64,000 nt of DNA from Methanofollis ethanolicus (lineage in GTDB: Archaea > Halobacteriota > Methanomicrobia > Methanomicrobiales > Methanofollaceae), in the NCBI RefSeq assembly GCF_001571385.1, contig NZ_BCNW01000001.1:1550001-1614000 (forward strand), written 5' to 3'. The position numbers and the translations under genes were made by a program. This document shows positions 34,114 to 41,187 of the stretch, piece by piece; positions within the stretch are counted from its first letter, which is position 1; every line of letters starts with the position of its first letter. The notes under the pieces are model-generated. The model was not told the origin of the DNA. It worked only from the letters and a program-made list of their open reading frames with translations, and did not search any database.

Positions 34114-34850
34114 AGTGTTTTTCCTCCATACTACGTGTTCCGGCATGCTGGTCCGGGTGGGAGCGGGTGCAGTTCCCGGCGTATCCGGAGATGCGCCGCG
34201 GACTTGAGGGGCGTGCGATGCGGCCAACCACCCCGCCGGGCCGTCCATACCGGCATCTTGGTTCGGGAGGACCGCTTGGACGTTAGTGGGTGTCTCGGGA
34301 GAGCGATGCCGTGCCGGCGCATGGACAAATTTTATTGTTATATATCAAATTATTTTAAGTTTATGATCTCTGCCGGCCGCTGCTCCGAGACCGGTAACGG
34401 AAAGAAAATGCTCCCCGGTGCGGCTGTCGGTCGCCCGGAACGGACCACCAATTTCCCCTCGCCGTATTCAGCACTGCCCGGAACACCACGCCGCAATGGC
34501 AGTTACCACACCCGGAACGGGTCGTCCCCACCGTTTCGGTCCATGTCATCTGCCCGGTGACGCACCCGGAGGGATCGGTGCCCCCCTACGATCTCCTGCG
34601 CCCTTGGCGATACCGGGCGGAAGAGTTCCGGAGGGCGTTCAACCCGGCGCCGGCGTGGCCGCCGCGCTCTGAGGGATGATCTGAGGGTTCCATCGGCCTG
34701 CGGATCCGATCCTGATTTATCTTGCGGGGGTGAAGGGGCGGAGTGGGAAGACCATGGCCAACAGGTGCGGGGATGAACGCTCTGCTACCCTTCTGATATT
34801 CTACTGGCGATATCTTTTTCTTGTTTATGGGTAAGTCTTTGTTGTCATGT
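34114..34850. other. Gene-free region upstream of the PQQ protein
   Basis: No supported gene. An AT-rich island at 34328-34365 includes palindrome site S3 and is the likely promoter of the PQQ-repeat gene. The right part is GC-rich. Short frames there (for example a plus-strand frame at about 34558-34675 reading YDLLRPWRYRAEEFRRAF) are too weak to call. Confidence 0.45.
34335..34348. promoter_or_regulatory. 14-bp palindrome site S3 (TTGTTATATATCAA)
   Basis: It lies 222 bases before the PQQ-repeat gene on the minus strand, in the only AT-rich island of this interval. It is one mismatched pair from a perfect palindrome. Confidence 0.45.
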
Positions 34851-35005
34851 TGCAAGAACGGAGCAATCGAACCCTCGCTCGCTGTAGGGCAGGAACTGCT
34901 CAAACCGGATAATCTACGCCTATGGATACCTTTAAGGCCTCTTCCGGGGCAAAGTCCTTGAAGCAGGAAGCCACGCCCTTAGGACGGGGTAGTTCACATG
35001 ATCGT
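34851..35005 (+). pseudogene. Relic of a TnpB transposon: C-terminal tail plus guide-RNA-like end
   Basis: A frame ending at TGA 34959-34961 (NGAIEPSLAVGQELLKPDNL...) resembles the variable tail of archaeal TnpB proteins. It is followed by AAGCAGGAAGCCACGCCC...CGGGGTAGTTCACATG (about 34961-35000). This matches in layout the 3' end of the intact TnpB element at 62.4 kb (GCCACGCCC...GCGGGGTAGTTGACAT). The TnpB body is gone. Confidence 0.55.
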
Positions 35006-35028
35006 GAAATGTTAAACAGGGAAGCGCC

Positions 35029-35352
35029 ATGACAGATGCCGGAACCGACCGTCTGTACCTCTATCTCTTCGTGCTTTTTGCCGTGCTGCTGCTCCTTGAT
35101 GTTGTCACCACGACCCGGATCCTGCTTATGGGGGGGATGGAGCTGAATCCACTGATGGGGAGTGTTGTATATTCCGTTCCCCTGCACATCGGGGTGAAGG
35201 CTCTCTTTTTTGGTGCGATGGTCCTGTGGGCGAGGTGGTGGGATGTACGGATCCTTCATGCCAGGATCATGGTTCTCATGCTTCTCTGTGCATGGTTCAC
35301 GTTCGTGGTCGTCCATAATCTTGGTTCCCTTGTCCCTCACCTACCGGGGTGA
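35029..35352 (+). CDS. Small three-helix membrane protein (DUF5658-like)
   Basis: A 107-residue membrane protein. Three or four hydrophobic segments are visible (about 9-31, 38-60 and 76-100). The family-like motif LLLLDVVTTTRILLMGGMELNPLMG, with Asp and Asn in or near the membrane, resembles the DUF5658 pattern (D..TT...L..G..E.NP). The function is unknown. GGGAAGCGCC precedes the ATG. It stands alone between the PQQ-repeat gene and the second pilin cluster, with the TnpB relic directly upstream. Confidence 0.75.
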   Translation: MTDAGTDRLYLYLFVLFAVLLLLDVVTTTRILLMGGMELNPLMGSVVYSVPLHIGVKALFFGAMVLWARWWDVRILHARIMVLMLLCAWFTFVVVHNLGSLVPHLPG

Positions 35353-35607
35353 CGGCGTTAAGGACGGATGACCTGTGATATAATGGGTGCCCGCACGTCC
35401 GGCGAGGTAATTTTCCAGGAAAAACTCCCCAAAAAAAGGCAGCAGTTAGATCCTCCCCGGAAGATCCGATATTGCAGTCTGTGGTCGGGTAATGTCCTGC
35501 ACTTTCAGGTGGGCCGTGGAAAGCAGCGCACCGGGGTGGAGCGGCGTCGAACGTGGGGCGCCTCTGGGCATCTCCTCCCGGCGTGATTGTTACCTCCGTG
35601 CCTTTCA

Positions 35608-36177
35608 TCACCCGGTACTGGAAACCGGTATTTTACCCGAACTTATCGGCCTGTTCGACCTGGTATCGACGATCCGGTACGTGATGTAGTCGTTCATGCG
35701 GACGGAAAATCTTTCGTCGGCATCTTCGTTCTGCCAATATATGCCCTCATCATCGCAGTCGTCGGCATAAAGAACAAACCTGTCTCCAGCGGTTATTGTG
35801 CTCTTGTCTTCTCCGTAATTCTTGAGGTAATGCGTCAGTCTGCTCCCGGTCTCATCAAATCCCGTCGGTTGATCCGCGTTTGTGATGCGGGTCGTCATTT
35901 TTGCTGAATCACGCCGTCCGAGTGTTATCACGACGGCATTCAGATCGACCGGATCGCCGCTTATGTGGTCAAACAATATATATGCGCAGGAATTGTCCCT
36001 GTCCATGTACAGATCGGAAGCGACGATATTTGCAGATATTGCATCCGTTTTTGTATCCGGCGAAAATCCGCCTGCAAATACAGTCACAACGCAGGCAACA
36101 ATGAGCGTGATCGTAAGTATGAGCATGACCCCGAAGACTTCGGATATGCCACCGTCGCGTGAGTTTAATCCCTTCAT
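35608..36177 (-). CDS. Divergent type IV pilin
   Basis: A 189-residue prepilin whose core is GISEVFGVMLILTITLIVAC instead of the common AVSPVIG, so it is the most divergent pilin helix here. The head has CAYILFDHISGDPVDLNAVVITL and ITYRIVDTRSNRPISSGKI, following the usual head plan. GGAGGCG lies before ATG 36177. It is five bases after the pilin gene upstream, so this is a two-gene pilin operon on the minus strand. The unusual helix suggests a minor subunit. Confidence 0.82.
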   Translation of the reverse strand: MKGLNSRDGGISEVFGVMLILTITLIVACVVTVFAGGFSPDTKTDAISANIVASDLYMDRDNSCAYILFDHISGDPVDLNAVVITLGRRDSAKMTTRITNADQPTGFDETGSRLTHYLKNYGEDKSTITAGDRFVLYADDCDDEGIYWQNEDADERFSVRMNDYITYRIVDTRSNRPISSGKIPVSSTG

Positions 36178-36182
36178 CCTGC

Positions 36183-36752
36183 CTACGCCTCCTCGAGCAC
36201 AAAGTCTTTCTGAAGGATGATATTCCCGCTTGGGGTATGGACGATTGTTATCTCGACCGGTGTGTCGGATGCTATGAATTTCTCCAGATCCTCTTCTGAC
36301 ACACCCAGAAACTCTGCAGTTGCTGCTTTATTGCCGGTGCCTGCAATCATCCCCGGTCTCCAGACGGCCTCCCCGAACTCCATATCTTGAACAATCCCCT
36401 TCTGTGCATCGTAGACGAATGGAACCCGCACCCCGGGCGTGATGCCGGACGAACGAGGGGACTTGTCCGATTGCACGTGTTTCGTGACGGTACCGTCCTC
36501 ATCCCTGATCCAGGTGGTGACCTTCAGATCTTCGGAACGGATGGGATCCCCGCTGAGATGTTCGAAAATGATGTTGAAATCGCCTCCGGATCCGTCGCAG
36601 TACACAAGCAGGCTTGCTTGGGGTGTTTTCTCAAACTGCGTGGACGCTCCGCTTACGAATGACGACACGACTGCTGCAATAATGATTGTTATCGCGAGCA
36701 TCAGCATGACGCCGATAACCGGGGATACGGCATCTTCCCATCTGCTGTTCAT
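36183..36752 (-). CDS. Type IV pilin, first gene of minus-strand pair
   Basis: A 189-residue prepilin (MNSRWEDAVSPVIGVMLMLAIT...). The head has NIIFEHLSGDPIRSEDLKVTTW and a long insert with VWRPGMIAGTGNKAA, echoing pilin 4. The ATG at 36752 is chosen because GAGG lies six bases before it; an upstream ATG at 36767 overlaps that site. It is read from the promoter shared with the DNA glycosylase, containing palindrome S4. Confidence 0.85.
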   Translation of the reverse strand: MNSRWEDAVSPVIGVMLMLAITIIIAAVVSSFVSGASTQFEKTPQASLLVYCDGSGGDFNIIFEHLSGDPIRSEDLKVTTWIRDEDGTVTKHVQSDKSPRSSGITPGVRVPFVYDAQKGIVQDMEFGEAVWRPGMIAGTGNKAATAEFLGVSEEDLEKFIASDTPVEITIVHTPSGNIILQKDFVLEEA

Positions 36753-36814
36753 ACTGGTCCTCAACATGCATGCATATCCTGGTGCTCCGTGATCAAAACC
36801 CAGATAAATTCTAT

Positions 36815-36828
36815 TTGTTAATAATCAA
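36815..36828. promoter_or_regulatory. 14-bp palindrome site S4 (TTGTTAATAATCAA)
   Basis: It lies in the divergent interval, 63 bases before the minus-strand pilin pair and 59 before the OGG gene. Confidence 0.5.
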
Positions 36829-36886
36829 TTTAAGTTTTGCCCTGGGATCAATGTATTTATCAAAGGGAAGGTGACGCTGAAATGAG

Positions 36887-37744
36887 ATGGATGGGTATCG
36901 TTCGCTACAACTCCGGGCGGATTGCCCGTTTGATGTAACTCACACCGTTGCCTGCGGACAGGCTCCGCGCTGGGAGCAGATCGGCGACTGGTGGTATGGA
37001 GTTGTCGGCGACTCCGTGATCAAGACGCGGCAGACCGGAGATCAGGTCTGTTTTTCAGGCTGTTCCGAAAAATTCTTCGAGAATTACTTTTCCTGGGACT
37101 ACAATCTCCTGGGCTTCTATGACGCCTTTGCCGGGGACCAGTACCTCAGTCAGGCAATCCGGGAAAATCATGGCTTGAGAATTATCCATCAGGACCCCTG
37201 GGAATGCGTCTGTTTTCAACTGTCGATAAATAAAGCGCGTGTTGTCCCCGGGGTGGATAGTTTCACCCGGATCTCCCGGAAATTGGGCGATAAAATCGAA
37301 CTTGACGGCCGTACTTTTTATACGTTTCCGGATGCCGGGACGATTGTTGAAAGGGGCCTTCCCGCGCTGAAATCATGTAATCTCGGCTACAAAGCGGAGA
37401 ATATCTTCCTTGCCGCAAAAAAAGTCGTTGACAACCCGTTGTGGGCGCAGGAGGTCGCGCATATGGATGTGGAAGATGCAAGATCTCTCTTAACGGAATT
37501 TAAGGGGGTCAAACCGCTTGTTGCCGAATGGATCCTGCTTTTCGCATTCGGACGATATGAATTGTTTCCTGTCGATTCGCATATCCGGGATATTATTCGG
37601 AGACTGTATCTCTCACATGTCCACTTCGGCAGGGCACCGTATGCGAAGATGGATAAATTCATCCAGGAATACGCGAGTAACCATTTCGGTGAATATTCCG
37701 GGTACGTACTGGAATATCTCTTTGCGTCACGTCACTCTCTGTGA
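36887..37744 (+). CDS. ogg: 8-oxoguanine DNA glycosylase/lyase (OGG family)
   Basis: A 285-residue base-excision repair enzyme that removes oxidised guanine and nicks the strand. The HhH-GPD core is visible. FKGVKPLVAEWILLFAFGRYELFPVDSHI (205-233) gives the catalytic Lys209 after the hairpin and Asp230 of the GPD motif. The N-terminal domain (FDVTHTVACGQAPRW) matches OGG1 architecture, and the DPWECVCFQLSINKA segment is typical. It lies between pilin genes with no repair neighbour; insertion into, or expansion of, the pilin island around it is likely. Confidence 0.88.
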   Translation: MDGYRSLQLRADCPFDVTHTVACGQAPRWEQIGDWWYGVVGDSVIKTRQTGDQVCFSGCSEKFFENYFSWDYNLLGFYDAFAGDQYLSQAIRENHGLRIIHQDPWECVCFQLSINKARVVPGVDSFTRISRKLGDKIELDGRTFYTFPDAGTIVERGLPALKSCNLGYKAENIFLAAKKVVDNPLWAQEVAHMDVEDARSLLTEFKGVKPLVAEWILLFAFGRYELFPVDSHIRDIIRRLYLSHVHFGRAPYAKMDKFIQEYASNHFGEYSGYVLEYLFASRHSL

Positions 37745-37905
37745 GCGTTTGCACGGCCTTATGATGTCTAGCCCCCGGGTTGGCCGTGCCGCACACGGGC
37801 GAGGTACAATCCCCCGTCGCATGAAAAGGGCCCCGTACCTGCCCGGGCGATGCGCGCCGCGGCTCATCCTGCCTGAATACGCCGCCGCCGCATTGTAAAA
37901 TTTAA

Positions 37906-37919
37906 TTGATAATTATCAA
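37906..37919. promoter_or_regulatory. 14-bp perfect palindrome site S5 (TTGATAATTATCAA)
   Basis: An exact palindrome 30 bases before the pilin at 37949. A TATA-like AAATATA directly follows (37918-37924), about 27 bases from the ATG, so the site overlaps the core promoter. Confidence 0.55.
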
Positions 37920-37948
37920 ATATACCAAATGCAAACAACAATCTATTC

Positions 37949-38413
37949 ATGAATGCAAAGGATCATCATCTTGATGAATCTGCAGTGTCCCCGGTCATCG
38001 GCGAGATGCTGATGATCGTGCTTGCCCTGCTGCTGGTCTCCCTTTTTTCTCTGACGCTGCTCGATTTCCTTCCCTCTGAGAGAAGTCCCTGGGTGGATAT
38101 CACGATGAACAATTCCTGTGAGAACGTTACGTTGTGGCACAAAGGAGGGGACTGGATTAAGAGATCCGATCTCCAGGTCGTTATCATAAAGGATAAACGG
38201 ACCTACTCCATACCATCATCTGACGATTCGTTTAAACTGGTTGACCTGAATGGCAACCCATCGGATAGCAATTCGTTCGATATCGGGGATAGAATTAATG
38301 TTCAACCTGGCGACATCACGTTTAAGGGCGGTGAGATTGTCCGCCTGGTGAGCAAAAGGGGCGTCGTATTTTCGGGAGTGACTGCCCCTCCCCCGGAGGC
38401 GGGAGGCGGTTAA
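37949..38413 (+). CDS. Short type IV pilin-like protein
   Basis: A 154-residue prepilin (MNAKDHHLDESAVSPVIGEMLMIVLALLLV...). The helix has Glu in place of the usual Val after Gly (VIGEML), which other pilins here lack, and the flanking hydrophobic stretch is longer. The head has VTLWHKGGDWIKRSDLQVVII and ends in a Pro/Gly-rich tail. There is no Shine-Dalgarno; the TATA-to-ATG distance fits a leaderless mRNA. The Glu inside the helix is reminiscent of Glu5-type pilins and suggests a special position in the fibre. Confidence 0.82.
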   Translation: MNAKDHHLDESAVSPVIGEMLMIVLALLLVSLFSLTLLDFLPSERSPWVDITMNNSCENVTLWHKGGDWIKRSDLQVVIIKDKRTYSIPSSDDSFKLVDLNGNPSDSNSFDIGDRINVQPGDITFKGGEIVRLVSKRGVVFSGVTAPPPEAGGG

Positions 38414-38802
38414 GGTTTTTCAGCCTCGTGCCGTGTTGCATAACCCCATCTTGTGCTCTCTCCTCTCCCTTTTTCTCCACCACTTTGCCTATTATGCCCA
38501 GGATTTCAGAAAATCCGGCTCTGTAGAGTTGAGCATGAACGCCGGGTTCACGCATACCCCATGAAAATTGTTCTGGGGAATGAGCTGATCGACGTGCCTT
38601 CCTCTACGCTCGCGCCGGGGACTACCTCGAAGACCTTCGGTCTTCTCGTTGCCCCCGGATCCCCGCAGTGCGATAGGGTCAGGAAGGCAGAGGGCCCATT
38701 GGTCTAAAGGTGGGTCTGCCTTCTGCATCCCCGGCATGAGGGATCGGTAAGATCACATCCTCATGCAAACCAGGAGAGACGTTCTCCGGGATCATTTTCA
38801 TG
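38414..38802. repeat. Intergenic repeat region with family B copy (38561-38706) and IS-end string
   Basis: TTTCAGAAAATCCGGCTCTGTAGA at 38507-38530 is like the terminal repeat of the nearby broken insertion sequence. From 38561, ATGAAAATTGTTCTGGGG...CTGATCGACGTGCCTTCC begins a family B repeat containing the CTCGAAGACCTTCGGTCTTCTC hairpin and ending near 38706. No gene is seen. Confidence 0.55.
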
Positions 38803-38905
38803 GAGGTCGTCTCCAAACTGATCCGAACCTTCATTCACGCCGATGAAAGGACTCACATTCGGTTCTGAAAAATCCAGTTCTGGCGTCTTGTCCGGGGGGT
38901 TTCAC

Positions 38906-39907
38906 TCGAAAATCGGCTCTGTAGAAACCCTTCCGTCGAGTGCTCGCTCCTGAAGGGAAAGATCAATAAAATCGTTGCTCCTTGTGTAAGTGACAAAACA
39001 AACTGCAAGGAGCAGTACTCAGTGTCAACGAATGGCTATATCAATCTTCTTGAAGTGGCTCTCAACGTCATCAAAAACGCCCATATTCCTCTCGATTCCT
39101 GTAAATACTCCCGGAGAACCTATACTCAACCTCAACTGATGTCTCTCATCATCTTTCGGGAGATCATCAGAGAGGACTACCGCGATACGGTCCAACTCGT
39201 CGATCTAATGGACAGAATCAAAGAAATTCTCCGCTGGATCAGGTTCCGCACTACACGACCCTCCACAAATTTAGCCAGAGGGTACCATCAATAATCTTCA
39301 CCAGAATCCTCAAGAAAACTCTGGAGATATTTTATTCACGAGGAGATATTATCCCCATAACAGCGATTGATTCATCGGGGTTCACCAGTTCGTACGCAAG
39401 TCAGTATTATTCCTGGAGGACGGGAAAAACGCGGAAAAACTTCCTGAATACCTCGATTGCAGTTGATACGGCAAAGCAGATCATCATTTCATTCATCAAT
39501 GTACCAGAACAAGAAAAACAGAATGTTACTGCATGGATCGAGGATACGACTCCGAAACACTCCACCAAAAGATCAGAGAAGAGATAGGAGCGGATTCTCT
39601 TATCCCTGTCAGAAAATGGAAGGAAAAGATTTACTCCAGACACTATCGACAGGAGATGTTCGACGAGTTCGATCGAGAGAAATATCATCAGAGAAATAAG
39701 GTCGAAACGGCCTTCTCAGTTCTCAAAAGAAGATTCGGAGAGAGTCTGAAGGCGAGAAAGTATTACTCACAGGTCAAGGAGATCAAGATCAAAATCATAC
39801 TCCACAACATCACCAAGGCGATCCAAAAAAGGATCATTGGTCTGGTGATCGAGGAATTCTACAGAGCCCGAAAATCAGAGATTTTCTCAAGGTCGCTATC
39901 GCTCCCT
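38906..39907 (+). mobile_element. Degenerate insertion sequence nested in MITE copy 3
   Basis: About 1 kb. Near-terminal inverted sequences are CGAAAATCGGCTCTGTAGAA at the left and TTCTACAGAGCCCGAAAATC at the right (39858-39877). The right side has a further GATTTTC. The outer ~20 bases at the right are not clearly assignable, so limits are approximate. It carries a frameshifted DDE transposase gene. Confidence 0.75.
39022..39880 (+). pseudogene. Frameshifted DDE transposase (IS4/IS5-like)
   Basis: Three frames must be joined. 39022 to about 39230 gives MSTNGYINLLEVALNVIKNAHIPL... Then [20 protein letters not shown]...[20 protein letters not shown] (first catalytic Asp) runs to about 39490. 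Finally [20 protein letters not shown]...NKVETAFSVLKRRFGESL (second Asp and Glu region) runs to about 39880. A stretch of some 20 codons is missing at the second joint. All DDE landmarks are recognisable, but no full protein can be made, so the element is immobile by itself. Confidence 0.8.
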
Positions 39908-40164
39908 CCCCCCGATCCCCCCCTCATTGCGATAGGGGGTGGATGGCAATCTCCTTCATCAGGATCTCTGGTCTCTCTTCCCCGACCCTATCCTGTTTCG
40001 GGGGTCAGGGGGCGTCAGTCCCCCGGCAGAGAGGTAGGGGAAGGCGGGGGTTTCGCATGATTCTTCAGGGAATTTGGGAAGATATCGACCCGATCATGAT
40101 ATTCTCTCCCGATCCCTGCATGCAGAGATGGGGGGGTGAACGAGAGTTTTGGGATGACCTCATG

Positions 40165-40440
40165 GTAAACCTTTGCGGGAAAGTACTTCCTGAAGCGATA
40201 GGGAGAAAAGTTCTATTCAGACGTGCCTGGTCGGGGGGTTGCCGCCCCCCTGTCCCCCTGCCGTGAGGATAGGGAGGTGGAGGGAAGACCCCTCTTCAAA
40301 ATGCACGTTTGCCCCTTTGAGGCCCAATCCTCGCGCGGGGGCCGGGGGGCAAAAGTCCCCCGGCCAGACCGTGAGAAAGGCAATGGATCCGCGTACCTCT
40401 TCATGGGATCAGGGGATCCATTGATCCAGGTACAAGGGTT
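40165..40440. repeat. GC-rich hairpin repeat (family B-like)
   Basis: GGGGGGTTGCCGCCCCCC near 40235 and GGGGGCAAAAGTCCCCCGG near 40345-40365, then AAAGGCAATGGATCCGCG. The same succession occurs, with variation, at about 640-870 and 49600-49848. It is followed at 40441 by TCTACAGAGCCC, like the insertion-sequence end. No gene. Confidence 0.5.
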
Positions 40441-40664
40441 TCTACAGAGCCCTTTTTCCATTAAACTCGAAATCATGTCGCTTGTGGGAGGCGTGGCCGA
40501 AGACGTGTGAGCACTCCCGTAGATAGGACGCTCTCGGAGGGGATTTTCGAAAATTATACCCGAATAGAAAATTTTTAGGGCGAGATTTTTCACTCCCTTA
40601 TCATGTACCACTACAGTGTAGGGAGTCATCTCCTTGCATAATTCAGATCGAAAGAGGTGGATAC
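40441..40664 (+). promoter_or_regulatory. Leader and promoter region of the 56-residue protein
   Basis: AT-rich from 40545. The inverted arms ACTCCCT (40592-40598) and AGGGAGT (40620-40626) can fold over a 21-base loop just upstream of the ribosome site, possibly an operator or 5' hairpin. Confidence 0.4.
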
Positions 40665-40835
40665 ATGACAGAAACAGAAGAACTCGTGACTCATATGAAA
40701 GCAGAACTGGAACATGTGCATGACGACATAGAGCATGTCGGAAGAGATCTCGAAGAACTCACCGCACATATCAAGAATCTCGACGAACACCTTCACCACC
40801 TCCGCGATGAGACAGAGGAGGGGATTATCGAATAA
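40665..40835 (+). CDS. 56-residue coiled-coil protein
   Basis: A short gene starting MTETEELVTHMKAELEHV. AGAGGTGG lies four to five bases before the ATG. The protein is acidic with regularly spaced hydrophobics and seven His, mostly on one side, in heptads from about residue 5 to 50, so it should form a helical coiled coil, perhaps binding metal through His. Codon use looks like that of a real gene and the stop is TAA. No family is recognised; structure-level analogy is to small archaeal stress or scaffold proteins (inference). Confidence 0.65.
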   Translation: MTETEELVTHMKAELEHVHDDIEHVGRDLEELTAHIKNLDEHLHHLRDETEEGIIE

Positions 40836-41187
40836 ACGCGCATCATAACGTGTTTCGATCAGACCTGATCGGAGGGGGGATCTGTCCTCCATGCGATTGA
40901 GGCCAGAAGTATCGAGAACACAGATCCTCTTTGGGGGAACGTCCTTGAACGATTTGTTCCGTGTTTGAAACAGGAATTATTTGAAACATACCCTCTTCAG
41001 AGACTCCAGAATTTTTCCTTTTTCAATACACGTATCTTTTCCTGCGACAGATTCAAGCGTCTTGAAGTGTCTTTTTCCGGCCCTGCGAAAACTTTCCCGT
41101 GCCCATGAACCGAAGAGCCGAGCGACCTTCTGAAATGCGTGCGGTATTTTTCGCGATTGTTCTGTTTTGAAAAAAAGAAGGGAGGCC
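40836..41187. other. Gene-free interval before carB end
   Basis: About 350 bases with no supported gene on either strand. The right end has an A-run (about 41167-41174) which on the minus strand gives a T-run after the carB stop, a likely terminator. Confidence 0.45.

Larger units (their letters stand above)
38803..40161 (+). mobile_element. MITE-like element, copy 3, split by an insertion sequence (TSD ATG)
   Basis: The left part 38803-38905 (GAGGTCGTCTCCAAACT...) and the right part 39908-40161 (...CGAGAGTTTTGGGATGACCTC) join to one repeat of about 357 bases collinear with copies 2, 4, 5 and 6. ATG flanks both outer ends (38800-38802 and 40162-40164). The intervening ~1 kb is the insertion sequence. 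Confidence 0.85.

Noticed and set aside
34418-34675. Small plus-strand proteins in the GC-rich gap upstream of the membrane protein
   Set aside because: Overlapping frames in all phases with no ribosome-binding site; not distinguishable from GC-rich noise.
39533-40060. Treating this frame as an intact 175-residue transposase
   Set aside because: It begins in the middle of the DDE domain and runs out of the insertion sequence into the MITE. It is only the last piece of a frameshifted gene.
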